A DNA stretch of 64,000 nucleotides from Trebouxia sp. TZW2008 (lineage: Eukaryota; Chlorophyta; Trebouxiophyceae; Trebouxiales; Trebouxiaceae), in the NCBI GenBank assembly GCA_002118135.1, contig BDIU01000136.1:1-64000 (forward strand). Direction: 5' to 3'. How positions within the stretch are numbered: the first letter of the stretch is position 1; each line of letters begins with the position of its first letter. A program made the translations under genes and the position numbers. Under the pieces are notes generated by a model. That model was not told the DNA's origin. It saw only the letters and a list, made by a program, of their open reading frames with translations, and searched no databases. This document shows, in pieces, positions 20,776-33,600 of this stretch.

Positions 20776-21886
20776 TCAGTCTACAATCAGAAAAGGCTGA
20801 ATGTAGAAGACAATGCCTTTGTTAGTGTCAAACTCCAGAAGCCTTTTGGTATAGTCAGCTTGAAAGTGTGCTGTGTATGCCTCTGCGCTGGACCACCTGC
20901 CAATGATATAGTATGTGATATTGTCTGTGATTGGCTTCAACAAGTAGTAGTCTTCGCAGCCCTCTTCCTTCTTGGTCTCTGCAATGCATGGCTCCTTTCA
21001 GCAACGAGTTTCTCCTTCATTGCCTTAGCATGGCGCTGTCAAAATTGCCAGTGCACAAAGTATGTAGTGTGCAGCATGCGGTGCACATTTACAGTATGCA
21101 ATGGCAGCAAGCACAGATGTGTAAGGTGCCCTTCGCAATGCACATCCAGCTGAATTGTCTGATTAGTTGTCCTAACACAATCCTGGTGCCAACACACAAT
21201 ACAGTCTCGGTAAATGCTGCTATGCTGCAACATGATAAGCAGCAGACGCAGCATGCCACTTTTTGCAGCTGAATGGGGAGTGCATCAAAGGGAGTGTGTT
21301 GTCTACCATCTTTGACATTCTGAAAGACCTCTATAAACTCTTGTTGCACTGGTGGTGGTACAAGATACTTGATCAGCACATTGGCGGCGTCGGCATTTGC
21401 TTGTTGCTGGACGTTATGCGAGGTGAAGCGAGCCTGTGGCAGAACGGGCAAGGTCAGACCTGACAGTCGCCGGCGCGGTCAACGCTGCGAAATTAGTCCT
21501 GATATATGGCATCACCGGCTATCAAGACGCAGACTTGTCGTGCATTCACGTGTGCCATTGGGTCTAGACAAGACCAAGCGAAACGCAACGCTTGACAAGA
21601 GCTTCAAGGCCAAGCTGTTTTGCAACGCCTCTTGATCCTGCACTGGCTATGTAGATCCATGCATACGCGCGTCATCAAATTGCTCATGCGGTGACACAAG
21701 GGCCGATGCGCACAGATGTACCGCAGCGTTGCTAACAAGTCGCCTGGAGACAGGTACCTGCAACGACGCGGCTACTTCTTCAGCTTCTCCCTGTTGCAAA
21801 CCTACGATGTTGCTTGGCGTAGCAGCGCGTGCGGGCATCGCCAGCGCGAAGCATATTGCAAGCAGCAGCAGCGTTGTGCAACGCAT
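20776..21886 (-). CDS. Secreted ABM-fold (antibiotic biosynthesis monooxygenase-like) protein, 152 aa
   Basis: Three exons with exact phase agreement: 21758-21886 (43 codons, phase 0), 21307-21433 (phase 1 at its end) and 20776-20978 (stop TGA). Introns begin GTACCT and GTAGAC and end CCACAG and TTGCAG. Residues 1-21 form a signal peptide (hydrophobic LLLLAICFALAM, then an ARA cleavage site). The mature part contains VLIKYLVPPPVQQEFIEVFQ, EEGCEDYYLLKPITDNITYY, IIGRWSSAEAYTAHF and FYIQPFLIVD. This is the beta-alpha-beta order of ABM/dimeric alpha-beta barrel domains, with the characteristic E-G-C-x-x-Y-x-L and W-x-S-x-E-A-Y-x-x-H motifs. Family members are monooxygenases or heme or quinol-binding proteins; the substrate cannot be told. 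A secretory signal is unusual for the family. Confidence 0.85.
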
Positions 21887-22583
21887 TCTAGACTGATGAT
21901 CTAGCTAAATCGGTGATACTCATAGGTTGACGTCGATCGGAAGTTCGTGGAAATGCGCGAGATCAATGCTTAAACTGGGGGTTTTGACAAAACAAAGGCT
22001 TGATCAGCCAATGACAAAGCGTATGTCAGGGGTTAGGACTGTTCACGTGGGGCGGTACAGTTGCACGTGGGGGCAGCCACATCCATTCCATTTCCAACGT
22101 AACAACATTTTGCTGGATGATGACATGTGATCAGCCTTGTTGGCTGGCTAAAGCATGTAAGATTATTCTCTCTCTTCTCTCTGAGAAAGTCTTTGGCACT
22201 GCCAATGGTGTGTGCTCGCTGCTTGCTGTTGATTGTAAAGATGGCATTCATGTAAGGCAGGTACCTGCACCTGTCTTTTTGATTCCTTGCTTTAAACCAT
22301 AAGCGCCAGAAGAACTGCATCGCCCCTTAAGGCTTTCACAACAAACAATGATGAGTAGAGTAGCCCTGGGTTCCTGTATGACACTCCACAAAGCTTCAAG
22401 TGCTTGCTTTCAAACATCATTAGACTCTACATTGTGCACGATAGCTGCATACCAGGAGCCAGAGGAGCAAACCAGTCTTGACAGACAATGTGCTGAAATG
22501 CAGTTGTACGCCACATCCGGATCCAAGTCATTGTCTGTAAACTCTCACAGAATCTCATTTGTTCACCAGTTCTGCCAGTCTAC
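21887..22583. other. Interval upstream of the ABM-fold gene, downstream of the RME-8 gene
   Basis: About 700 bp. It must contain the minus-strand promoter of the ABM-fold gene near 21890-22100, but I see no TATA box. A family A repeat copy sits at 22122-22165 (GATCAGCCTTGTTGGCTGGC). No further exon is recognised. Confidence 0.5.
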
Positions 22584-24608
22584 CTAGCCTAGAGGATTGA
22601 ACAAGGTCTGCTGCCTCTTCAATTCAGCAGGTTGCCTTGCCTTTGCTGCAGGCTTCTGCGGAGACGCAAGCGCCTTTCTATCTGTCTGATTTCTGCTGGG
22701 TTCGTTAACAGATTGCTCTAAATGCTCTTTCTCATTGGGCTGTGTCAATGGGCTTTTCTCCTTGCTAGCAGCGCTGGATTCTTGGCCAGACCTTGAATCT
22801 TTGTGAGTGACTGTAGGCTTGTCTGCCAAAGCTACAGGCTGTGGCGCCAGCCTTGACTCAGAAACTGCTGCTGGCTTTTGGACGGGACTTGAACCCTGGA
22901 CCTCAGTTTTAGACTCGCCTATTTTGCCAGTATCGACTGTTTGCGGGTCAGATGATGGCACTGCTGGCTGTTGAAGGGCAATTGAACCCTGGACCTGAGG
23001 CCGAGACACATCTCCTATAACACTGTCACCTGTGTGCTTCTCTGACAATGGAATTGGCTCAGAACTGGCACTGGCTTGTGAGCAATCAGTGACTGCAGGA
23101 CCGGGAGAGACTTGACTCACATCTTGCATCTTGCCTGATGCGGTGTCTGTCAGTGGGTCTCTGCCACTGACAGTCGTCTCGCTGTCAGCTGGTGCAACAG
23201 CAGGAGTGCTTGTCTGCACCGCTTCAGAGCTCAGCATGCCTTCATGCCTAGTCTCACTCTGTGACAAGGGTGATGCTGCGAGTGACTGTTGACCCTCAGC
23301 CTGTTGTTGTCTCTGTTCTTGCGCTGCCTCCTGTCGTCTACTGCCAACAGCAAGAGTCTGGGTTGACGATCTTGCTGACAACTCCCTGTTGTTGCTGCCA
23401 CTGGCTTCCTGTGTTGAGACAGGCCACTGCAAAAGAGACCCAGCGGCTGCAGCAGCAGTTAGGACCTTGCTGCTTTCTGGGACTGTGTGATGCTGGCCCT
23501 GGTCAGGAACAGATTCAGCAGAGTTGCTGTCACTGAGCTGATCACTGCCACTGGGCGATGTGGCAGACGCTTGCAATCCAGCTGATGCAGCAGTATGAGG
23601 CTGATGCTCACTGGAGATATCTACTGCTGAAGCAGTGATTCTTGGGGGGGGTGGTGGCGGCGCCGCAGCTGTGGCAGGTGATGATCCACTATTACTATAA
23701 CCAGCAACGCTGTCAGCAGTGGCATCAGTATCAGCATCTGTAGGAGCTGCTTGATGTGCTTCCGCTGAACCTGAACTCTGCTGGGAACTTGAGGGTGCAG
23801 CAGCTGTGTTGAGCTGTGTAGTGAAGGCATCTTTGGGCGCATCAACATCGCCTGATGTGGCCGCCCCTGATGAGGTTCTGACATCTGCCACGCTTTCAGA
23901 AGCCTGCAGCTGATTAGCAGACTGCTCCTCACCTGCTTCAGTGTGCCTAGTGGACTCAGGGGCAGCAGCAGCGTCCTGATCTGCACTCCTTCGGGTGGGG
24001 GTTTCACTCTGACTGGCAGGGGCATCAGCAGCACTATACACGGCTTCTGCAGACTGCCTAGTGTGTGGCGCAGCATCTGGTTGCTGTGCTGGCGCTTGAG
24101 CTTGACCACTTTTTGTATGGGCCTGAGTGTGGGAACTCTGATCTAGTGCTGGCTGAGGTGCTGCTGATGCTGTTGGCAGTGCTTGCCTAGGCAAGTCCTT
24201 GCCTGTCCTGACTGACGTTTGTGAAGATACAGATGCCTGTGGTGACGCTAGAAGCTGTGCAGGCTCAGAGGCTTCTTCAGAGGGATGAGCTTTGTCCATC
24301 TCGTGCCCAGACTGAGTCGTCTTGCTGCGTATGCTTGGCTTAGCAGTTGGCTGCTGACTGAGCTCAGGTTGCTGTTGGGTGCCAGAGGCAGGGTTGTTGG
24401 GGCTTGAGGGGGCGGCAGGGGGGTGAGAGGGGGTTGGGGCTGCCAGCACAATCGGTGTTGAGGAAGTGGAAGGGGTGGCTGATGACGCCCCTGGGATGGA
24501 GGAAGGTGCTGCTGCTGCAGCTTTTGTAGAAGGTGCAGCAGCAGCTGGTGGGGCAGGAAGGGCAAAGCGAGCCACCTGACTGCCCTTCAGCAGCCCTACC
24601 ATGCCAGC
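22584..24608 (-). other. Long Ser/Ala/Gln/Pro-rich C-terminal exon of the RME-8/GRV2 gene
   Basis: Single open exon of about 675 codons. Acceptor ATATAG (24609-24610) gives AGMVGLLKGSQVARFALPAP, which matches the AGVAGLIE...LTYALTAPPP end of plant GRV2. Joining it after FLPAGADRL/S restores the family C-terminus in phase 0. The remaining 640 or so residues are low-complexity Ser, Ala, Gln, Thr and Pro with no predicted fold and probably disordered. The residues before the stop are basic (KARQPAELKRQQTLFNPLG). Viewed alone it looks like an independent gene starting at 24602; the homology at its start argues it is an exon. Confidence 0.85.
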
Positions 24609-27600
24609 CTATATCACACAAAGCAAACAGTCTGAAGTACTCCGCTTGCAAGCATGTAGGGTACTGCGCAATGTGTGACAGTCAATGGGTCTTGTGCTGA
24701 AGCTGCTAGCTCGTCCGGACATTTCCTGCTGCATGACAAGACAGCTGTTTTCATGGAGCTGAGATGATGTCCTGAATGCTTCAGGCCACAGTACTTGACT
24801 GCTTCTGTGGCCAGCCGAACCAACAATGACATCATTGTTTATGCATGTAGCTAATGCAACCCATGATGCGCATGCAACTTGAAAAGAAACAGGACTTGAA
24901 CAGGAATGCATGCATGGACTGGCAAGCACAGCGCTTGTTGTGCATTGTCTGACATAGACCACATTGCCACAGATACCACAAATTTGGTTCTCAATTCATC
25001 TGTATACATAACGACAAGTCAACCCACAGCAGGCAGCAGGGGTTGTTGCTTACAATTGCACACATACCACACATTTATTTGCTTTGACTGCAACTGATCC
25101 TTGACTAAGCAAATGTACGCACAACACTTTACCTGGCAGCTGCAACAGCTATTACTTGGTGAGTGATGTTTTGAACACATTCTCTACTAAGCAGATGCAC
25201 ACATGACAACCAGTCAAAGAGGCTGCTGCAAGCGCTACTGCTCACCAAGCGGTCTGCGCCAGCTGGCAGGAAGAGGTCATGTCTCTGGTGCTTGTAGGCT
25301 TGCCACACCTCAGAGGCGCCAAGAGTGTCACCAATACACACCAAGTATAAGAAAACAACCTTAAGCATGCTGTGAAACACCTATAACGAACTGATTGCAA
25401 GGGCCATTGCTTACCGAGCGGTCTGCGCCAGCTGGCAGGAAGAGGTCATGTCTCTGGTGCTTGTAGGCTTGCCACACCTCAGAGGCTCCCAGGGTGTCAT
25501 TGACGGACACTGAGTAGGCTCCAGGGGCTCTCAGCAGGTGCAGCACCTCCACTGCAAGCACTCTCTCCACTGCCTCATCCCCTTCCTGTGTGCGATCATG
25601 CACAAAGTCACCAAAAGTGTAGCTCATTCAGCAAATTGCTGACACCTTATCAACTGCCTCTTTCTTATCCTGTATGCAGTCATGTCAAATGACTGTCATG
25701 CAGGCTCCTAGAGTGTCATTGACGCCCACTGAGTAGGCTCCAGGGCTCTCAGCAGGTGCAGCACCTCCACTGCAAGCAACCTCTCAACTGCCTCATCCCC
25801 TTCCTGTGTGCGTGTACACAAGGATGAGATAACCTTCATGCTGCCACATGACACGTCGGCCGAGCGGTACAAGACATGATCAATGTGTGTTGCCTAGCAC
25901 CTTGTTGAGTGCATTGCTCCATGACATCAAATGACATCTACCGACTTTGATGGCATGGGCAACAGAGTGTCTACAGACATTTCTTTGATGCCAAGCTCAG
26001 TGCATATGTACAGGATGTGTACCACCTTGCATCTTGTTGAGTGCATTGCTCCGTGTGACATCAGGTGATCATTTAGCAACTTTGATGTCACAGGCAAGAA
26101 ATTGTCTGCAAACATTGTGTGATGCCAGGGTCAGTGCATGTGTACAGGACTGCAGCATTCCACCAGCTTTGCGCTGTGTGCAATTATACCGACAGGCTGG
26201 TCATGCTCTTGAGCCACAGCACTGTGGTGAAATGTGTAACATGGTGTCAGTGTTATTGTGACTCCTATGAAACATGCCTGACCTGATTGTCAGCATCTGC
26301 ACCATTGCCTGATCTCCAGTCAAGCCGCTTTAGCAAAATCTGCACCAGCCCTGCCCCAAGGGCGCTTCCAACCAGGCTGTCCCTGGCCCTGTTAGCTAAT
26401 GACAGTGCCCTCTGCAAGGTTTCCAGCCCTAGGGCGCTTCCAGCCATGCCCCAACCCATAGCTGCCATTAGGGTAGGCGCAGCAGGAGGGCTGGTGCGCG
26501 CAAGTGCCTCAGATGCTGAGGTGGCAAGGGCCAATTGGTGCAACAGCCTCAATGCACTTCCACCCAGCTCATCTGGGGCTTCAAGTCCAACAGACTGTGC
26601 ACCTGCTGAAACAGCTTTCTTGTCATAGTGTGTTGCAGGGTTTAAAATTGAACCATGTCAGTGATAAGGCTTGTTGTCCACAATGAGTCAAACAAAAGGA
26701 CAGCTTCGGGCCAAGCTACAGCTCAGTACGGATCCAGCAATATCAGCAGTGAGTGCTGCAAGTGCTGACCTGGCATTCAGCTACTGCTTTGAGGCATCTG
26801 AACCTTTGAAAGGCTGAGCGTGCAAGTGGAAAACTCATAGCTTTGAGTAAGCAGTTCTGCTGCTCTGACTGGGTACATGCCATGCAGCTTGTTGTCTCAC
26901 CCTCTCACCACGCAGAAAGGTCTCACCTGGAAGTGTTGTTGGCACGCGCGCAGCTAGCAGCTTGAGCAGGCGGTCAACATAGCCCAGGCTAACTGCGTGG
27001 TCAGCCAGTAGCGGGTGACCTCGTACCAGCTCGACTGCGGCAGCAGCCAACAGTAGCGCTCTCTCACTGTTCTTCCTGCCCCCCATCTCTGTGCAGTACG
27101 CCTCCATCAGCCCCTCCAAGAAAACCTGGTCACAATAGCGATATGTCAGTGCTGTTGTTCATACTCACAATGGGGAAGTTGTATCAGCAAAACATTCCCC
27201 TTATCTCTGTGCAGTACGCCTCTAGCAGCCCTTCCAAGCAAGCCCGGGCACAAAAGAGATATTGTTACATATACATTGATAGAAACTTGTTTGAAGCATT
27301 GCTATAGATATGTTTTTAGCAACATTGACATATGTAGATACATTGCTACAGAAAGAGCACGCTTCAAACTGCAATGTCCTGTGCATCATATTGTGATACA
27401 TTATGCAGTCAAGCTTCAAGCACTTGGCACTAGCCTTTTTTTGGTTGTTTTGTTGCCTTTTGCTGTCATTGCAGAAGCACAGTCATACTCTCTCAACTTT
27501 AAATAGTTGTTGTCACAGACAACATTGTAATGCAAGATCCTTTGGAATGTGTGTTGCCTTCACATGAGCTTGAGCAGCACATGTTGTAAGTAGCATGCAG

Positions 27601-30600
27601 CTCACGCAGATGAGGCACAGTACCACCACCATGCTGCCGTGGTGGCAAAGTAGCCTTGCTAGAAAGATTTACTCGTACCTATTAGCTTGAGACTCACAGA
27701 CAGAATGATGCAGCACAGCTACCAGGGGGTACCTTGGGGTTGCGTAGGGGGAAGTGGGGGTCTTTGAGGAAGATGTGCACATGCACCCCTCCCACATATA
27801 GCTCCCTATCTCCCTCTGCCTGCAGCTGATGGCTGTCTGGCAGTGCCCAGTCCCGCTGACCAGCTGCCTGCACAAAATGGCATCAATCATCACTTACGCA
27901 ATGCCATGCACAATCCACGCTCTTCACTTATGCCACGCCATGCCATGCCATGCATAAGTCATGCATATGCCATGACCCTTGTGTCATGCTCTCATGCACC
28001 TGTCAGAACTTTTGCCATGTGCTGCATGCTGCCTGTTCCTCCTTATAATGCTTTTATCTTACTAGAATGGAATGTGTGTAGAGAATCTCGTGTACACAGA
28101 CTTGACCAGACTTGTATAAACAACAGCCGGCAATACCTGAGCAGCATGAGCTTGTGCAGCTAAGTGAGCAACTTCCTCAGCATTTTGAGCTCTCATGCCA
28201 GCTGTACACAGCCGCTCTGGGGTCTCAGTGGCTTTGCCCACCGCTGCCACCGCTGCCTCACACAGAAGTCAAGTGGGCCACATCAATGCAGCCTTGAAAC
28301 AAAACGACTCAAGCAGCATGGAATGTTTGACAACAGAAGTGACTGAATACCTGCGCAGCATATGCCTGAGCAGCTAAGTGGGCAACTTCCTCAGCAGTTT
28401 GCGCTCTCATGCCAGCTGTCCACAGCCGCTCTGGACTCTCAATGGCTTCGCCCACCGCTGCCACCGCTACCTCACCAGGGCCTTCCTGAATAGCCGCCAC
28501 CAGGCCAGGGGGCAGCAAGCGCCCTAGGGTGAGGGTGACCCTAGGGCCGTGCAGGGCCTGCCCTTGCAATCGCCCCAGCAGGGAGGCTGCTGCTGACTGT
28601 ATCGTGCTACTCATCTCCTAAACAACAGACAGCTGTTGAGCCCCTGATCCACAATGTAGTCATTGGCTCAAGACAACACAGTAGCAACACAGACAACGTT
28701 GACGCAAATCAATCTGGAAGGCCAGGGTGACAGTGAAGTCGGCCAGCAGCACAGTCAGAACTTCCTGAGCTCCTGTGCATAGACAACAGCAAGGCAAGCC
28801 GACCTTGAAGGCAGGGGTGGGGACTGCGGTGGGTAGCAGCACAGTGATGAGGTGCATGATCCTTGTCAACACACAGTGGACAATCACCGGTGCCGCAACC
28901 CCACCTTGAAGGCAGGGTTGGGGATAGTCATAGGTAGCAGCACAGTCAGCAGTCACTGGGGACCTCTCAGACATAACATCCACAAGCAGGCGACAGTGCA
29001 GCAACCCCGCCTCAAAAGTAGGGGTCGGGGGAAACAGGGTGGCACCACCATCAGCGGTCACAGGGCTCCTCTCGACGCAATGCACAGACAAACACTGGAT
29101 CAGCAACCCTGCCTCAAATCGGGTGGGAGCAGGGGTGGGAAAGAATGGCAGCACAAACAGCACTTGCTACAATCACACAGCGGTCAGAGCAAGGTACAGC
29201 TTCCCCACCTTGAAAGCAGGGGTGGGGCTGGAGGTTGGTAGCAGCACAGTCAGTAAATACACAACCCCCCCTTGGGCTGCGGCGGCCCAGGCTGCAGGGG
29301 GGGTGGGAGCCAGGGCATGCAGCAGACGCAAGGCCAGCAGCAGTGGGGTGGGAGTGGGTCCAGGGGGCCGGTGCACCAGCCAGAAACATAGCAATAGTGC
29401 GCGCTCCTCAGCAAGTGCATCTACACAGCCTGTATGACAACAACAGCTGTTTGCAGCAGTTCGTCATGAACAATGGCACAGGCAACAGTCATAGTGAAAT
29501 GGTTGGTGCAGGTTGACTGAATCCTACGTGTCATAACGGATTCTTGCCTGCTTGTACTGCTGCAGAATCCTGATCAAGACAAAGAAGTGACAATGATGTA
29601 CAATCCACACCACCTGATGTGAATCTGCATTATAGTTATGCATGCAACAGGAGCTGTAGACTTGCTGAATCTCTGCAGCTGCAGTATGGGTGGCAGCACT
29701 GTACCTTTGCTGTAGCATTGGCTGTGAGGGGCACTAGCATCTCTCAACTTATATGTAGGATTGTACAATCAAGGACAAAATGCTCCGCTTGCTTGTGACT
29801 TTCCGTCATGCTAGAACACGTACTGATGATGATTCTGTTACGGGCAAGTCGGCAGCACTGTACCTGCTTTGGCTGTGAGCCCACCAGTATCTCCAAAGTT
29901 TATTCGTAGAATTGTACGATCAAGGACGAAATGTTCCACTTCCTTGTGGCTTTGCCCCCATGCTGGAACATGTACTAACGATGATTCTTGTCATGGGCAA
30001 GTTGGCGGTGCTTTACCTGCATTGGCTGTGAGGCGCACTAGCACAGCCAGGGCCATTGAAGCCATTTCGGTCTCATGCGTCTGCTCAGCACTGCCCTGCC
30101 CCTGCAAGTCTGTCTGTGAGTCTGATTGCAACTCTGTCTGTGAGTCTGCATGCGATGCCTCAAGCCTCTGAGCTGTCTCTTGCATGCGCCTGCAAAGGCA
30201 AGACATTGATCATGAGGTTGACCGGAGCCTGGCTAGGATGCTTCAAGCCTCTGAGCAGCCTGTTGCATGCGCCTGCAAAGGCAGAGCATCAACAGTGGGT
30301 CTGTCTGTGAGTCTGGCGGTGATGCCTCAAGCCTCTGAGCTGTCTCTTACATGCGCCTGCAATGGCAAGGCGTTATTGCAGCTGGCATGAAAGCTACCCT
30401 GACGTCGACACACACCGAATGTGAGCGCGCAGGATTCGCAAAAACCCTAGGAAATTTTGACCTTTCACTTTTTTTATGGGAGTTAAGTAGGCTATAGGGT
30501 TTAGCGTTTAGGGTGCTTTTGCGGTTTACATGGGAGGGTTTCAAAATCCGGTGTGAATCAATGGGTGAAAGCTACTGAGCTTGTGTGTCAGCAGGGGAGC

Positions 30601-33600
30601 AGCAGCAGTTGAGTAGCGGGGCAAGAGCGGCAGGAATGAATGCAGCGCCTAGACCCGCAGATGGGCTCAGTGGTTTTGAGCAGCGGGCTGACAGCAGCAA
30701 GTGTGATTCAGAAGTGCATACAACGCTTCGCAATCAATCTCTTGTACAGCAGGTAATGCATGATCAGTGCCTTCTCGATCAGCAGGCAGGGACTCTCAGG
30801 GGGACGAAAACCTGCAGGCGGGTTCGATGCAGTTGAGCGGCATTGCGAGCGCAGATCTGGATGCCATGAGAGCCATTGGCTCAGGTACAGAAACAGTGGC
30901 ATTCTGCAAAATTGAAAGTCTCAACTCAGCAAAAGTGCCTGTACCTGCAGATGGGCTCAATGCAGTTGAGCAGTGGTGTGACAGCAGATCTGGAGGCCAT
31001 GAGGGCTGCCAGCTTGGGTGCAGCCTGCAGGATATTGCTCAAGGCCTGCAACGCCTGTATCACATCAGCTTGCCCCTTCTGCCGTTGCTTCTGCGCCTGT
31101 GACTCCTGCCCCTGCTTGCCTTGCTTCCCTTCTTCCTCTTGTACTGCTGCTGATGGTGGTGGTGATGCTGCTGGTGGTGATGATGCTGCTGACTCTGCCT
31201 GAGACTGAGTATTGTTTGTCTGTTCAAGCTGAGCGTCATCAGTGTCAGTTGAGCTTGGCTGAGACAAGGTTGCATGGTACACCTGTGCAGCAGATACCAG
31301 CACACATTCTCAGCAAACAATAACACCTGCGTCAGTGATTTGAATGGTGTGCATTGTACACGCAGCTCTCCAGCGCCAACACTCCACTGCAGTATTGATG
31401 CTGCTCCTGTTTATGCCAGCGATGTACCAACAAGTCACCCAAGTGATAAAGGAAGCAGGGCTGGCACAATTGCAATGATGCAAGAGTGCGCACTGTGATT
31501 GCTTGGGCACAGTCAGGGTCACAGTAAGATTTGTCAAATGTTGCTACTCAGTGTGAATGCGGAGTTCCTGTTGACCATAGACCTTCACACACGCATTGTA
31601 CATACAGAGTGTCCACACGAACACATACAGAGTCACCACACGAACAGCACAAGGACATCACGCAGACTGACCTCAGGTTTCATGCGTGCGTGGAGAAAGG
31701 TGACTAAGCCCTTGCAGAAGGCAGCTGGGTCAGATACAGGAAAGTTGGGTTGCTCATTATACACTCGTACAAACACCCCAGCCACCACTAGCTCCTGCCC
31801 TAGCGCAGCAAATCTGAAGCCAGAAGCGGTGGTGGCGCTGCCATCAGCGGTGGCAGGACTGCCTGGCTCTTCTCCTGGGCGGTGGCTGGGCAGGGTGCTG
31901 GCAGCGCCAGCTGTGGCCTCCTTGCGCTCCACCTCCATTTGCCGCAAGACCTCTTCCCTCATCTTGCTGTTCCAGATCACCTGAGAAGGCATTGATCATA
32001 TGTGAATTCAGTTGCTCTGTCAGCACAACATTGTTTGCAGAAGGATGACTTCAGCACAAGCCAGTGAGACTACTTCATACTGCAGAACATGTATGGAGCA
32101 TGCCTGAGAAAGGCTCCTTGACAGTCCATACGTGTGGCGTATGCTCAAGTCAGCCCAGGTGAGGGCTAGGTATACATCCTGTCGACAACTGCACAGCCAT
32201 GTACAAGTGCCCTGCTAGCCCACCAGCATGCTGTGCCTGCCAACACTCACCCCGCTACAACAATTTCTGTTTGTGAGGACACTCAAAGTAGGGGCCATTC
32301 TTGATGTAAATTGTAATTAGCCACTGCATCCTGACTGTAATGGCACCCTTGCGTAAGGAGACTTTGATACGAGGATGACTTTCTTGGAAACCAAAGCAGT
32401 CGATATAAAGAGAACTCACTGTAGCATGCTGAGCAGTCAGCCACACACTGCCAGTCAGCAGTCATGTTCATGCTGGGGTTGGGAAAGAGGGTTACCTGGG
32501 GGGTGCACACGCTGCCAGTCAGCTGCTGCAGGAGGTCCTTGGGGTCTTGCTCAGCTAGCCGGTGGGCTAAGCGGGGCGTCAGTAAGGCTGCCAGGGCCTG
32601 GCGAGCTGCAGTGCAAGGGGGGGTGCCTAGCCGACCCCCCATCACCCCTGCCAGTCGCCCTAATGCCCGAGCTGCCAGCATTGCATGATGGTTGCGAGCA
32701 GCCTACATGCACATTGTGACTGACTGATATCAGCACTGGATCTGCACCAGGCTGACTGCACTATAGCTATGTTTAGTATACTGAATCACTATACATTTAT
32801 ATCTCTCTGCCTGACTGATGCTCATCTGTGCCTGTGTTTGCTGGTTTCTCAGGCTGGTAACCGCAGTTTCAAGATCAAAAGCCAGATGCATAGGCAGATA
32901 CTGAGATACAGTTTTGCGCAGTTGGCAGCTTCTGAGGGCACCACATAAGCTGAGCTGTGTCAATAAGGCACATTGGACTGCAGCTGTAAACCCTTGATAC
33001 AAAATCCAAGCCCATAGATGTGTTACCTGCATGTTGGGGCGCTGAATGCCTAGAGCTAGAAAGGCAGGCCCCTGTGCCTTGTGACTGCCGCTGTAGTCAA
33101 AGTGGTCAGCTTCAGAGCCAGCATCGTGTGTGGAGTCATAGCCAAACAGCAGAGGCATGACATGCCCTAGCACCCCGCACCGTAACAGCAGCTCCTGCAT
33201 GCCATCTTGCTGTCAGTCAGTCGAATAGCCGGTCAAGCAGGCAGGCAGGTAAGCAGGCCGTAACAGTAGCTCCTGAATACTGTATTGCTGTCATTCAGTC
33301 AGTCACTCAATGAGCCAGTCAGGCATGCAGGCAGGCAGGCAGACAGGCAGGCAGGCAGGCAGGCAGGAAGCGGCAGCAACAGCAGCAGCAGCAGCGCAAA
33401 CATGACAGAAGACAGCATGCACATACGGTCAAGGCAGATAGGGGAGGATGTTGGCGTGGGGATGTGCATGCGAGGGATTGGGGCAAGAGAGGGGGGAGTT
33501 TGGGGGGCCAGGGGGGGGCGGGGTCACCTGAAGGGCAGAGGAGGCCGCCATCTGGACGATACACTGGAGAGCAGCGTCCACAGCAGCTGGTGCCCTCTCC

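Larger units (their letters stand above)
3270..22165. repeat. Dispersed repeat family A (CTGGCTAAAGCATGTAA core)
   Basis: The motif (CAATCAGACTTGTT...GGCTAAAGCATGTAA) recurs at about 3283-3350, 3865-3912, 5280-5375, 19340-19375 and 22122-22165. The copies at 3283 and 5280 also share GATTGCCATTTTATGGCA and are followed by CTCCTCC-rich sequence. No coding capacity or clear terminal repeats are visible, so it could be a short nonautonomous element. The span given covers the scattered copies only. Confidence 0.7.

Noticed and set aside
23261..23536. Plus-strand open frames opposite the Ser/Ala-rich exon
   Set aside because: Low-complexity coding exons generate long antisense frames; no motif or splice context supports them.
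22584..24602. Independent 672-residue single-exon gene
   Set aside because: The codons just upstream of the ATG, after an AG acceptor, continue the GRV2 C-terminal consensus (AGMVGLLKGSQVARFALPAP), so it is best read as the last exon.
29838..29990. Additional RME-8/GRV2 exon between 29400 and 30016
   Set aside because: The sequence is a pair of imperfect intronic copies (TTATTCGTAGAATTGTACGA and TTATATGTAGGATTGTACAA) with stops; nothing in the family is missing here.
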